Source: Streptomyces canus
Lineage (GTDB): Bacteria > Actinomycetota > Actinomycetes > Streptomycetales > Streptomycetaceae
Reading direction: 5' to 3'
Assembly (NCBI RefSeq): GCF_030815415.1
Contig: NZ_JAUSWW010000001.1
Location: 5,084,001-5,148,000 of the forward strand
Length of the DNA: 64,000 bases
The notes under the pieces are model-generated. The model searched no databases. It saw only the letters and a program-made list of their open reading frames with translations, and was not told the origin of the DNA. Of this stretch, positions 47,456 through 55,939 are shown piece by piece. Position numbers and translations under genes: made by a program. Positions within the stretch are counted from its first letter, which is position 1. Each line of letters starts with the position of its first letter.

Positions 47456-48927
47456 ACAAGCCCCTGCGCCGGATCGCGATCTTCTGCGGCCTCCTCGTCA
47501 TGGCCCTGCTCATCCGTGACAACTGGCTCCAGTACGTCAAGGCCGACGAGCTGAGGACCGACAGCGACAACCGCCGGGTCGCCATCGAGCGGTACGCCAC
47601 CCCGCGCGGCGACATAATCGTCGACGGCAAGGCCATCACCGGCCACACCGAGACCACCAGCGGCGACTTCAAGTTCAAGCGCACCTACAAGGACGGCGCC
47701 ATGTGGGCGCCCGTCACGGGCTTCGTCTCGCAGGCCTACGGCGCCAACCAGCTGGAGTACCTCGAGGACGGCATCCTCACCGGCAACGACGACCGGCTCT
47801 TCTTCCGCAACACCCTGGACATGATCACGGGCAAGCCGAAGGAGGGCGGCAACGTCGTCACCACCCTCAACGCCGCCGCCCAGAAGGCCGCGTACGACGG
47901 CCTCAAGGAGCGCGGCAAGGGCGCGGTCGTCGCTCTCGAACCGTCCACCGGCAAGATCCTGGCGATGGCCTCCTACCCGTCGTACGACCCCGGGACGATC
48001 GCCGGCGGCGGCGAGTCGGACGAGAAGGCCTGGAAGGCCCTCGACAAGAAGAACAACCCCGCCGACCCGATGCTCAACCGGGCCCTGCGCGAGGTCTACC
48101 CGCCCGGCTCCACCTTCAAGGTCGTCACCGCGGCCGCCGCGCTGGAGAACGGCCTGTACGACGACGCCGACGAAGAGACGGACTCTCCGCTCCCCTGGGT
48201 CATGACGGGCACCAGGACCGAGCTGAAGAACGAGGGCAACATCCCCTGCGAGAACGCCACGCTCCGCGAGGCGCTGCGGGTGTCCTGCAACACTGTCTTC
48301 GGCAAGATCGGCGCTGACCTCAAGAACGACAAGATGCTGGAAGAGGCCAAGAAGTTCGGCTTCACCGAGGAGCAGTTCACGCCGGTCCGCTCCAGCGCCT
48401 CCGTCTTCTCGGACGACATGGAGCCCTCGCAGGTCGCCCTGTCCTCCATCGGCCAGTTCAACACCGCCGCGACCCCGCTGCAGATGGCCATGGTCGCCTC
48501 CGCGGTCGCCAACGACGGCACCCTCATGAAGCCGTACATGGTCGACGAACTCCAGGCCAGCAATGTCGACGTCATCGAGAAGACCGACCCGGAGCAGTAC
48601 AGCCAGCCGCTGTCGGCGAAGAACGCGCAGATCCTGCAGTCGATGATGGAGACGGTCGTCGAGAAGGGCACCGGTACGACCGCCAAGATCGGCGGCGGCG
48701 TCACGGTCGGCGGCAAGACGGGTACGGCCCAGCACGGCGAGAACAACAGCAAGAACCCGTACGCCTGGTTCATCTCGTACGCCAAGCTCGCCGACGGCAG
48801 CAAGCCGGTCGCCGTGGCCGTGGTCGTCGAGGACGAGAACGCGGTCCGCGAGAACATCTCCGGAAGCGGCCTCGCGGCGCCCATCGCCAAGAGCGTGATG
48901 GAGGCGGTCATCAACTCCAACAAGTGA
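47452..48927 (+). CDS. pbpA: PbpA: class B penicillin-binding protein (transpeptidase)
   Basis: A 491-residue peptidoglycan transpeptidase partnered with RodA. It has an N-terminal membrane anchor (IAIFCGLLVMALLIRDNWLQ), a dimerisation or pedestal domain (about 45-150), and a transpeptidase domain with motifs SxxK in PPGSTFKVV, SxN in RVSCNTVFG and KTG in VGGKTGTAQHG. Its size is normal for the actinobacterial PbpA group. The start overlaps the rodA stop. It is a target of PknB in related bacteria. Confidence 0.94.
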   Translation: MNKPLRRIAIFCGLLVMALLIRDNWLQYVKADELRTDSDNRRVAIERYATPRGDIIVDGKAITGHTETTSGDFKFKRTYKDGAMWAPVTGFVSQAYGANQLEYLEDGILTGNDDRLFFRNTLDMITGKPKEGGNVVTTLNAAAQKAAYDGLKERGKGAVVALEPSTGKILAMASYPSYDPGTIAGGGESDEKAWKALDKKNNPADPMLNRALREVYPPGSTFKVVTAAAALENGLYDDADEETDSPLPWVMTGTRTELKNEGNIPCENATLREALRVSCNTVFGKIGADLKNDKMLEEAKKFGFTEEQFTPVRSSASVFSDDMEPSQVALSSIGQFNTAATPLQMAMVASAVANDGTLMKPYMVDELQASNVDVIEKTDPEQYSQPLSAKNAQILQSMMETVVEKGTGTTAKIGGGVTVGGKTGTAQHGENNSKNPYAWFISYAKLADGSKPVAVAVVVEDENAVRENISGSGLAAPIAKSVMEAVINSNK

Positions 48928-48962
48928 CCCCGATCACGTCCCCTTCACATCGGTGCACGTTG

Positions 48963-48981
48963 CGATACCGGTCCTGTATCG
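48963..48981. promoter_or_regulatory. inverted repeat upstream of pknB
   Basis: CGATAC (48963-48968) and GTATCG (48976-48981), separated by seven bases, lie in the 169-bp gap before pknB. It may be an operator of a separate pknB promoter. Confidence 0.35.
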
Positions 48982-49096
48982 GGTGACGGGCTTGGCCAGG
49001 TCACACAAAGCCAGCCGGGTACGGTAGGCCCGGACGGCAGCCTCCGACCGCACACCAGTGCCGGTCGGGACCGACGGAGAGGGCTGGTAGGTAGCT

Positions 49097-51130
49097 ATGG
49101 AAGAGCCGCGTCGCCTCGGCGGCCGGTACGAGCTGGGCCAGGTGCTCGGCCGTGGTGGCATGGCGGAGGTCTACCTCGCGCATGACACCCGGCTCGGCCG
49201 CACCGTGGCGGTGAAGACGCTGCGCGCGGATCTCGCACGCGACCCGTCCTTCCAGGCCCGGTTCCGCCGGGAGGCCCAGTCGGCCGCCTCGCTCAACCAT
49301 CCCGCGATCGTCGCGGTCTACGACACGGGTGAGGACTACATCGACGGGGTCTCGATCCCGTACATCGTGATGGAGTACGTCGACGGCTCCACGCTCCGTG
49401 AGCTGCTGCACTCCGGCCGCCGGCTGCTGCCGGAGCGCACGCTGGAGATGACGATCGGCATCCTCCAGGCCCTGGAGTACTCCCACCGGGCCGGCATCGT
49501 CCACCGTGACATCAAGCCGGCCAACGTCATGCTCACGCGCAACGGCCAGGTCAAGGTCATGGACTTCGGCATCGCCCGCGCCATGGGCGACTCCGGCATG
49601 ACGATGACCCAGACCTCGGCGGTCATCGGCACGGCCCAGTACCTCTCGCCGGAGCAGGCGAAGGGCGAGCAGGTCGACCAGCGCTCCGACCTCTACTCGA
49701 CGGGCTGCCTCCTCTACGAGCTCCTGACGGTACGCCCGCCCTTCGTGGGCGACTCCCCCGTGGCCGTGGCCTACCAGCACGTCCGCGAGGAGCCGCAGCC
49801 CCCGTCGGTCTTCGACCCCGAGCTCACGCCCGAGATGGACGCCATCGTCCTCAAGGCCCTGGTCAAGGACCCGAACTACCGCTACCAGTCCGCCGACGAG
49901 ATGCGCATCGACATCGAGGCGTGCCTGGACGGCCAGCCGGTGGCGGCCACCGCGGCGATGGGCTCGGTCGGCTACGGCGCCTACCCGGACGACCAGCCGA
50001 CCACCGCCCTGCGCTCCACGGACGCCGGCGCCACGTCGATGCTCCCGCCCATGAACCCGGACGACCCGGGCTACGGCGGCTACGACGACCGCCCCGACCG
50101 TCGCCGCCAGCAGAAGAAGAACAACACCTCGACGATCCTGCTGGTCGTCGCGGCGGTGCTGGTCCTGATCGGCGCGATCCTGATCGGGAAGTGGGCGTTC
50201 AAGGGGAACAACAGCGCGGACGACAAGGTGGCGGTACCGACCTTCGTCGGTGAGACGCTGAAGAGCGCCAAGACCATGGCGTTGAACAGTGACCTGACGC
50301 TGGCCACCACCGAGAAGACCTGCGAGAAGCAGCCCAAGGGCAACATCTGCGAGCAGGACGTCGACCCGGGAACCAAGGTCGAGAAGAAGTCCACGATCAA
50401 CGTGGTGGTCTCGACGGGTGCCCCGAAGGTCACCGTGCCGAGCGTCATCGGCGACCAGTTCGACGACGCCAAGGCAAGGCTTGAGGGCGAAGACTTCGGG
50501 CTGGTTGTCAAGAAGAAGGAGAAGGAGTCCACGGAGGAAGCGGGCTCCGTCCTTGACCAGGACCCGGTATTCAACAAGCAGGTCGAGAAGGGTTCGACGA
50601 TCACCCTGACGGTCGCCACCGAGATCCAGAAGTCGACCGTCCCGGACGTCAACGGCTTGAGCTGCGACGACGCCAAGGCACGGATGGTGGAGAGCAACCT
50701 CACCGGCAACTGTGTGACCGACGCGGAAACCGATGACGACAACCTGGTCGACAAGGTCGTCAGCACCGACCCGGGGATCGGCAACTCGGTCGACAAGAAC
50801 TCGACGGTGACGATCCACCTCGGCAAGAAGACCGAGAAGGCCAAGGTCAAGGTCCCGAACGTCGTCCAGAAGACGGTGGGAGAGGCCAAGCAGATCCTGC
50901 GGGCCCAGGGCTTCAACAACATCCAGTTCGCCAACGGCAGCGATCAGAGCGACACCGCGTTCGTCGTCGACCAGGACCCTGACCAGGGCAACGAGGTCGA
51001 CGACCCGGCAGGCACGTCGATCACCCTGACGACCGTCAGTGTCGGCGGCAACAACAACGGCGGCGGAAACAACGGCGGAGGCACCTTCTTCGGCGGCACG
51101 ACCGGAACGGCGGCCCGCACCGAGGACTGA
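49097..51130 (+). CDS. pknB: PknB: Ser/Thr protein kinase with four PASTA domains
   Basis: A 677-residue receptor kinase that senses muropeptides or lipid II and controls cell-wall synthesis. The kinase domain (about 10-275) has GRGGMAEVY, VAVKTL, HRDIKPANV, DFGIARA and the activation segment MTMTQTSAVIGTAQYLSPEQ. After a Pro/Asp/Tyr linker comes one membrane helix (about 345-368, STILLVVAAVLVLIGAILIG), then four PASTA repeats (starting VPTFVGETLKS, VPSVIGDQFDD, VPDVNGLSCDD and VPNVVQKTVGE). Repeats 1 and 3 each carry a Cys pair, suggesting disulfides. The C-terminus is Gly/Asn-rich. The last gene of the locus; two terminators follow. Confidence 0.95.
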   Translation: MEEPRRLGGRYELGQVLGRGGMAEVYLAHDTRLGRTVAVKTLRADLARDPSFQARFRREAQSAASLNHPAIVAVYDTGEDYIDGVSIPYIVMEYVDGSTLRELLHSGRRLLPERTLEMTIGILQALEYSHRAGIVHRDIKPANVMLTRNGQVKVMDFGIARAMGDSGMTMTQTSAVIGTAQYLSPEQAKGEQVDQRSDLYSTGCLLYELLTVRPPFVGDSPVAVAYQHVREEPQPPSVFDPELTPEMDAIVLKALVKDPNYRYQSADEMRIDIEACLDGQPVAATAAMGSVGYGAYPDDQPTTALRSTDAGATSMLPPMNPDDPGYGGYDDRPDRRRQQKKNNTSTILLVVAAVLVLIGAILIGKWAFKGNNSADDKVAVPTFVGETLKSAKTMALNSDLTLATTEKTCEKQPKGNICEQDVDPGTKVEKKSTINVVVSTGAPKVTVPSVIGDQFDDAKARLEGEDFGLVVKKKEKESTEEAGSVLDQDPVFNKQVEKGSTITLTVATEIQKSTVPDVNGLSCDDAKARMVESNLTGNCVTDAETDDDNLVDKVVSTDPGIGNSVDKNSTVTIHLGKKTEKAKVKVPNVVQKTVGEAKQILRAQGFNNIQFANGSDQSDTAFVVDQDPDQGNEVDDPAGTSITLTTVSVGGNNNGGGNNGGGTFFGGTTGTAARTED

Positions 51131-51147
51131 TCCCTGCTCGACCCCGT

Positions 51148-51184
51148 CTGAGGGGCTGGTCGCTCCAAGCGACCAGCCCCTCAG
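51148..51184 (+). terminator. terminator 1 after pknB
   Basis: A perfect 17-bp stem (51148-51164 with 51168-51184) with a 3-nt loop lies 18 bp after the pknB stop. Confidence 0.85.
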
Positions 51185-51251
51185 CGCTTTCGAGGGTGGC
51201 GCAGACCACAAAGGTCTACCGCCCGAAGCCTCCAGGCTGCGGCTGAACAAA

Positions 51252-51295
51252 GAAAAGCGCTGTCTCCCCTTTTCGTCGGGGAGGCAGCGCTTTTC
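51252..51295. terminator. bidirectional terminator 2 between pknB and sortase
   Basis: An 18-bp stem with one G-T pair (51252-51269 with 51278-51295), A-rich on the left and TTTTC on the right, serves both convergent units. Confidence 0.88.
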
Positions 51296-51315
51296 ATTCT
51301 CGTCCGGATAACCGG

Positions 51316-52056
51316 TCAGCGCAGTTCCTTCGGCAAGGTCCGCTCGCTGTCCACCTTCTCCACCCGCACCAGTTCCCCCCACACCACATACCGGTACCGC
51401 GACGTGTACACCGGCGTGCAGGTGGTCAGCGTGATGTACTTGCCGGCCTTCTTCTTGCCGGACTCCTTCGGGACGGCGCCCAGGACCTTGACGTTGTACT
51501 TCGAGGTCTCCGGAAGGATCGCGTACGCCTTGTAGACGTACCACTTGTCCTTCGTCTCGAAGACGATCGGGTCGCCCTTCTCGATCTTGTCGATGTTGTG
51601 GAACTTGGCGCCGTGACCGTCGCGATGGGCCGCGAGGGAGAAGTTGCCGTCCTTGCCGGACATCGGCAGCGTCGCCTTGACCGGGTCGGTGTAGTAGCCG
51701 GCGACACCGTCGTTGAGCTGCTTCGCCGACGTTCCCTTCTCGACGAGGACCTCACCGTTCTTCATCGCGGGGACATGCAGGAAGCCGATGCCGTTCTTCG
51801 TGTTCAGCGCGCCCGGCCCCGTGTCCTGGGCCCAGTTGTCGCGGACCTTGTCGGCCTGTTTGCCCGCCGCGCGGTCGGCGATGACGTTCGTCCACCACAG
51901 CGAGTAGACGACGAACAGGCCGAGGATCAGACCCGCCGTGATGAGGAGTTCACCGAAGACACTGACCGCCGTGGCGATCGGGCCCATGCCGCGGCGGCGC
52001 GGGGCGTGGGTGGTGTCGGTGACCTCTTGCTGCTCCGCGGTCGCTGCCACTTTCAT
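51316..52056 (-). CDS. srtE: class E sortase (first of three)
   Basis: A transpeptidase that joins surface proteins bearing LAXTG-like signals to peptidoglycan. It has 246 residues: a basic N-terminus, a membrane helix (ITAGLILGLFVVYSLWWTNV) and the sortase barrel. The catalytic His is in LAAHRDGHG, the Cys in TLTTCTP, and the Arg in SRYRYVVWG; LTTC is the class E signature. In S. coelicolor the equivalent pair near pknB is named srtE1/srtE2, needed for aerial growth through chaplin anchoring. It is the last gene of the operon, 6 bp after the second sortase. Typical substrates are not in this window. Confidence 0.92.
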   Translation of the reverse strand: MKVAATAEQQEVTDTTHAPRRRGMGPIATAVSVFGELLITAGLILGLFVVYSLWWTNVIADRAAGKQADKVRDNWAQDTGPGALNTKNGIGFLHVPAMKNGEVLVEKGTSAKQLNDGVAGYYTDPVKATLPMSGKDGNFSLAAHRDGHGAKFHNIDKIEKGDPIVFETKDKWYVYKAYAILPETSKYNVKVLGAVPKESGKKKAGKYITLTTCTPVYTSRYRYVVWGELVRVEKVDSERTLPKELR

Positions 52057-52062
52057 CTGCCC

Positions 52063-53169
52063 TTACTGGACGAGCGCATCCGGCTTGCCCTTGCTGCGCG
52101 GCCGTTCCTCGACCATCTTGCCCCAGACGATCAACCGGTACTTGCTGGTGAACTCCGGCGTGCAGGTCGTCAGGGTGATGTAACGGCCCGGCTCGGTGAA
52201 ACCCGACTGCGGAGGAACCGGATTGAGCACGCTTGTGTTGCTCGGCGCCGTCACCGGCAGCGACGACGTCATCTTGTAGACGAAGTAGTCGTCCTGTGTC
52301 TCCACGACGATCTCGTCGCCCGCGCTGAGCTTGTTGATGTACCGGAACGGCTCGCCATGCGTGTTTCGATGCCCCGCGAGCCCGAAGTTCCCGGACTTCG
52401 CGCTCGGCATCGCCGTCTTCAGCGCACCCTCCGAGTAATGCCCGACCATGCCCCGGTCGAGCACCTTCTTGTTGCTGACGCCCTCCGCTATCGGCACGAC
52501 CACGTCCAGCTTGGGAATGTGCAGCAGCGCGAACCCCTGCCCCGGCTCGAACTCACCCGGCGCCCGCTTCCCGCTCGCCCACTCGTTCTGAAGCGTGCTC
52601 GCCTCCCTGCCGGCCTGCGCGTGCGCCCGCACGTTCGTCCACCACAGCTGGTAGGTGACGAACAGGAGCATCAGGACGCCGGTCGTGATGAACACCTCAC
52701 CGACCGCCCGGCTCGCCAGCACCGCCGGGCCGGGCTTGTTCGCCCGCGCCTGCCGCCGGGCCTCGACACGGGAGAGCGGAGCCGACGACTTCCCGTCGTC
52801 CGACGCCTCCGCCGACTCGACGGAAGGCCTCGCTCCACCCCCATGACGCCCACCACGGCGCTTGGCGGCCTTTCTCCGGGCCGCACGGCCCCCCGCAGGG
52901 GTTCCGGGGGCTCCTGTGGTGGACGAGGCGTCAGACACCGGTCCAGACGCCGGTACGGATCCGCCCATGCGCGTCAGCGGCGGCTCCGGTATCCGCAGCG
53001 CCACCGTCTCGTCGTCGGCAGGCGGCACCCAGGGCTCATCCACACCCGCCCCGCCGCCGCCCGTGTCGTACGACGCGCTGTCGTACCAGTCCCCAAGCGC
53101 ACCGGCATCCTCGTACGACTGCTTCCCGTACGAGGTCCCGGACTCGCGCTCGGGGCGCAGTGCGGTCAC
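52063..53169 (-). CDS. srtE: class E sortase with long cytoplasmic extension (second of three)
   Basis: 368 residues from the GTG at 53169. The first 140 residues are a Pro/Asp/Ser/Arg-rich cytoplasmic region with no fold, ending in a very basic stretch (RAARRKAAKRRGGRHGGGAR). One membrane helix follows (VFITTGVLMLLFVTYQLWWT), then the sortase domain with LAGHRNTHGEPF, TLTTCTPEF and SKYRLIVWG. The extension is longer than in its two neighbours and may mediate localisation. The start overlaps the glutamine amidotransferase stop (GTGA). Confidence 0.92.
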   Translation of the reverse strand: MTALRPERESGTSYGKQSYEDAGALGDWYDSASYDTGGGGAGVDEPWVPPADDETVALRIPEPPLTRMGGSVPASGPVSDASSTTGAPGTPAGGRAARRKAAKRRGGRHGGGARPSVESAEASDDGKSSAPLSRVEARRQARANKPGPAVLASRAVGEVFITTGVLMLLFVTYQLWWTNVRAHAQAGREASTLQNEWASGKRAPGEFEPGQGFALLHIPKLDVVVPIAEGVSNKKVLDRGMVGHYSEGALKTAMPSAKSGNFGLAGHRNTHGEPFRYINKLSAGDEIVVETQDDYFVYKMTSSLPVTAPSNTSVLNPVPPQSGFTEPGRYITLTTCTPEFTSKYRLIVWGKMVEERPRSKGKPDALVQ

Positions 53170-53804
53170 GCCGAGGCCCTGCCCACCACCGGGGCCAGCC
53201 CCGCGCTTCGCGCCACCGCACCCTGGTCGCCGCACTCCACCAGCCAGTTGGCCAGCATCCGGTGCCCGTGTTCCGTCAGCACCGACTCGGGGTGGAACTG
53301 CACACCCTCGATCCGCAGTTCACGGTGGCGCAGCCCCATGATGATCCCGTCGTGGGTCCGCGCGGTCACCTCCAGCTCGGCCGGCACCGTCTCCGGCTCG
53401 GCAGCGAGCGAGTGATAGCGGGTCGCCGTGAAAGGCGTCGGCAGACCCGCGAAGACACCCTTGCCCTCGTGCTCCACCAACGACGTCTTGCCGTGCAGCA
53501 GCTCCGGCGCCCGGTCCACGACACCGCCGTACGCCACCTGCATCGACTGCATCCCCAGGCACACACCGAAGACGGGCACCCCGGTGGCCGCGCAGTGGCG
53601 GACCATCTCGACGCAGACGCCCGCCTCCTCCGGCGTCCCCGGACCCGGCGACAGCAGCACACCGTCGAAGCCGTCCTGGGCGTGCGCCGTCGACACCTCG
53701 TCGTTGCGCAGCACCTCGCACTCGGCGCCCAGCTGGTACAGGTACTGCACCAGGTTGAAGACGAAGCTGTCGTAGTTGTCGACGACAAGAATCCGCGCAC
53801 TCAC
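53166..53804 (-). CDS. class I glutamine amidotransferase (PabA/TrpG type)
   Basis: The ammonia-supplying subunit of aminodeoxychorismate or anthranilate synthase, 212 residues. The catalytic triad is Cys in GVCLGMQSM, and His and Glu in VQFHPESV; the oxyanion block LLSPGPGTPEEAG is present. The frame start is GTG 53804, overlapping the small membrane protein stop (GTGA), and the stop overlaps the sortase GTG. No chorismate-binding partner (pabB/trpE) is nearby, so it must pair with a distant subunit. Its place inside a sortase operon is conserved in Streptomyces as far as I recall, but unexplained. Confidence 0.9.
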   Translation of the reverse strand: MSARILVVDNYDSFVFNLVQYLYQLGAECEVLRNDEVSTAHAQDGFDGVLLSPGPGTPEEAGVCVEMVRHCAATGVPVFGVCLGMQSMQVAYGGVVDRAPELLHGKTSLVEHEGKGVFAGLPTPFTATRYHSLAAEPETVPAELEVTARTHDGIIMGLRHRELRIEGVQFHPESVLTEHGHRMLANWLVECGDQGAVARSAGLAPVVGRASA

Positions 53805-53962
53805 TGGTTGTCCACCGTCACATCGTTGAAGGGCAGCAGCGGTTCGGCCCACGGGAAGACGTACTGGAAAAGGACGTAGACCACAGCAAGCACCAGCACG
53901 AGTGAGATGAAAGCCCTCACCCACGCGTTCCCTGGCAGATGCCGCCAGATCCAGCCGTACAT
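53801..53962 (-). CDS. small single-helix membrane protein
   Basis: A 53-residue protein from the ATG at 53962: a short basic Trp-rich start (MYGWIWRHLPGN), one membrane helix (AFISLVLVLAVVYVLFQYVF) and a short outside tail (PWAEPLLPFNDVTVDNQ). It is coupled by GTGA to the amidotransferase gene and follows the third sortase in the operon. The function is unknown. It could be a sortase-associated subunit. An earlier in-frame ATG would add 16 residues without improving the pattern. Confidence 0.7.
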   Translation of the reverse strand: MYGWIWRHLPGNAWVRAFISLVLVLAVVYVLFQYVFPWAEPLLPFNDVTVDNQ

Positions 53963-54014
53963 GCCGTCCCTTCCGTCGCACCACGGCACCAGACTCACGC
54001 CGTACCGCACCAGA

Positions 54015-54698
54015 CTAACGGCGCAGGGCCGTCGGCTTCCCTTTCTCCACAGGCTGTGTGGAGTCCAGATGCGCCCACACGATCAGCCGGTGACTGTGCC
54101 CCCACTCCGGATCGCACGTGGTCAGGGTGAGATAGCGGCCCGAGCGCGTATACCCCGACTTACGTGGCACAGGATCGATCACCTCAACGTCCGTGGGCAC
54201 GGTTTTGTAGGGGCCTTTGTCGATCCGATACGTGAACCAGGTCGTCCCGTCCGTCAGCACCACCGCGTCCCCGCGCCGCAGCTTGGGGAAGTCCTTGAAG
54301 GGGTCGCCGTACGTACGCCGGTGACCGGCCACCGAGAAGTTGCCTTTCTCCCCGAGCCGCGCCGTCCGCGCGTAGTGTCCGAGCCCCTTCTTCAGGGTGC
54401 CGACGGCCGTCCCCTCCAGCACGGGCTTGTTCCACGTGAAACCAAGCCGGGGGATGTACATGATCGCGAAGGGCTTGCCGCTCTTGTACGCCGTCGGCTC
54501 CGGCGTTCCGGACGGGGCGCCCCCCGTGGGCTGCCGCACGCTCCCCTTCGACCACTGGTCCTGCAACTGGTCGATCTGCTCGCCCATGACGTCGTCGGCC
54601 TTCACGCCGGTCCAGAACAGCACGTAGACGACGAAGAGCACGATGACCGTGCCGACGGTGATGCAGAGTTCGCTGACGGTCCTGACGACGACACGCAC
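54015..54698 (-). CDS. srtE: class E sortase (third of three)
   Basis: A 227-residue sortase with a very short cytoplasmic N-terminus, a membrane helix (ELCITVGTVIVLFVVYVLFW) and the catalytic domain: His in VAGHRRTYGDPF, Cys in TLTTCDPEW and Arg in HSHRLIVWAH. It differs from the other two in having TTCDPEWGHSHR rather than TTCTPxxTSxYR, which may change substrate choice. It starts with GTG after GGAG. A near-perfect parS site lies inside the gene (54429-54442). It sits between DUF881 upstream and the small membrane protein downstream. Confidence 0.9.
   Translation of the reverse strand: MRVVVRTVSELCITVGTVIVLFVVYVLFWTGVKADDVMGEQIDQLQDQWSKGSVRQPTGGAPSGTPEPTAYKSGKPFAIMYIPRLGFTWNKPVLEGTAVGTLKKGLGHYARTARLGEKGNFSVAGHRRTYGDPFKDFPKLRRGDAVVLTDGTTWFTYRIDKGPYKTVPTDVEVIDPVPRKSGYTRSGRYLTLTTCDPEWGHSHRLIVWAHLDSTQPVEKGKPTALRR
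54429..54442. promoter_or_regulatory. parS: parS-like site inside a sortase gene (one mismatch)
   Basis: GTTCCACGTGAAAC differs from the Streptomyces parS consensus at one position. It lies within coding sequence, as several known Streptomyces parS sites do. Confidence 0.75.
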
Positions 54699-54716
54699 CG
54701 GCGGCTCCAGGAAGGC

Positions 54717-55496
54717 CTACTCCACAGGCTTGGCGTACTGCAGATCCACTGTGCCCGAGTAGCCGGGCAGAGTCACCGTCCCTTCGTCCTCGACTTTCCA
54801 GCCGAGTCCGTAGACGTTGACGTACACCATGTAGTTCTGGATCGCCGGGCTCGCCGCGAGCGACGTCCGCAGCTTCTCCGGGTCCCCGATCGCCGTGATC
54901 TTGTACGGCGGTGAGTAGACCCGGCCCTGGAGGATGAGCGTGTTGCCCACGCAGCGCACCGCGCTGGTGGAGATCAGCCGCTGGTCCATGACCTTGATGC
55001 CCTGGGCGCCGGCCTGCCACAGCGCGTTCACCACGGCCTGCAGGTCCTGCTGGTGGATGACCAGGTAGTCGGGCTGCGGCTCGGGATAGCCGGGGAGCTT
55101 GGCGGTGGCGTCCGGCGGGGCGTCGTTGAGCGTGACGGAGATCGCCTCGCCCTTCAGCTTCTGCATCCCCGCCTTCTTCTCCAGCGCCGCCAGCTTGTCG
55201 TCCTCTGCCTTCGTGCTGCCGTCGTCCCGCTCGGCCAGCGCCTCGACGTCGTCCCTGAGCGTCCCGGTGGTCTCGTCCAGCTGACCGTTCTTGTGGCTGC
55301 GCTCCAGGATGAGGTCGGACAACTTCAGCAGCGAGGCATCCGTACGGATATTTGTGCCCTTGGCCGTATTGAAGCTGGTGAAGAAAATGAGGCCCGCGAG
55401 AGCGAAGACGGCCACCGTGAGCAGCCGCACGGGCCGGAAACCCCGTCTGCGGACAGGGCTGGATCCGGCCTGGGGGGAGTCGGCAGAATTGCTCAA
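54717..55496 (-). CDS. DUF881-family protein
   Basis: A 259-residue membrane-anchored protein. After a basic cytoplasmic start comes one helix (LLTVAVFALAGLIFFTSFNT), a coiled-coil segment (about 60-125, Glu/Asp/Lys-rich), and the DUF881 domain with DYLVIHQQDLQAVVNALWQA, GAQGIKVMDQRL and ILQGRVYSPPYKITAIGDP. The family is widespread in Gram-positive bacteria, often near division and wall genes; its activity is unknown. It is divergent from crgA and first in the strand carrying the sortases, 18 bp before the third sortase. Confidence 0.9.
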   Translation of the reverse strand: MSNSADSPQAGSSPVRRRGFRPVRLLTVAVFALAGLIFFTSFNTAKGTNIRTDASLLKLSDLILERSHKNGQLDETTGTLRDDVEALAERDDGSTKAEDDKLAALEKKAGMQKLKGEAISVTLNDAPPDATAKLPGYPEPQPDYLVIHQQDLQAVVNALWQAGAQGIKVMDQRLISTSAVRCVGNTLILQGRVYSPPYKITAIGDPEKLRTSLAASPAIQNYMVYVNVYGLGWKVEDEGTVTLPGYSGTVDLQYAKPVE

Positions 55497-55637
55497 CGTA
55501 CCCTTATCTCCTTCGGCGCCGCGGAAGCACTACGCTAACGGACGCCCGGGGGAGCACTCAGTGTCCCCTTGTACGCTGCCCCGAGCCCGACCTAGTTACC
55601 TGCGCGGCCACGCAGCGCATCGACAGGAGAGACCCTC

Positions 55638-55892
55638 GTGCCGAAGTCACGTATCCGCAAGAAGGCCGATTACACGCCGCCGCCTGCGAAGCAGGCGACC
55701 AGCATCAAGCTGACCAACCGCGCCTGGGTCGCACCCGTCATGTTGGCCCTGTTCGTCATCGGGCTGGCCTGGATCGTCGTCTTCTATGTGACGGACGGCT
55801 CGCTGCCCATCGACTCGCTCGACAACTGGAACATCGTGGTGGGCTTCGGCTTCATCGCCGCGGGATTCGGCGTCTCCACGCAGTGGAAGTAG
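55638..55892 (+). CDS. crgA: CrgA: cell-division membrane protein
   Basis: An 84-residue inhibitor and coordinator of FtsZ-ring assembly in sporulating hyphae. It has the conserved start MPKSRIRKKADYTPPP, two membrane helices (WVAPVMLALFVIGLAWIVVF and NIVVGFGFIAAGFGVSTQW) and a short outside loop with SLPIDSLDNW. It starts with GTG 55638 after AGGAGAG. It is followed by an intergenic region rich in DnaA-box-like nonamers. Confidence 0.95.
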   Translation: MPKSRIRKKADYTPPPAKQATSIKLTNRAWVAPVMLALFVIGLAWIVVFYVTDGSLPIDSLDNWNIVVGFGFIAAGFGVSTQWK

Positions 55893-55939
55893 TGGCTGCT
55901 TCGCGGTGAACACAGCTCTGCCCAGGGCTATCCGCTGAG

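Noticed and set aside
51039..51311. Plus-strand frame spanning the pknB end and both terminators.
   Set aside because: It overlaps pknB in another frame and continues through two strong hairpins; no ribosome site.
49001..51544. Very long minus-strand open frame across pknB.
   Set aside because: An antisense shadow caused by high GC; it has no recognisable domain, while the plus strand encodes a complete kinase. Similar long shadows lie over the carboxypeptidase gene, both bkdC genes, the 6830 kinase, pstP and pbpA.
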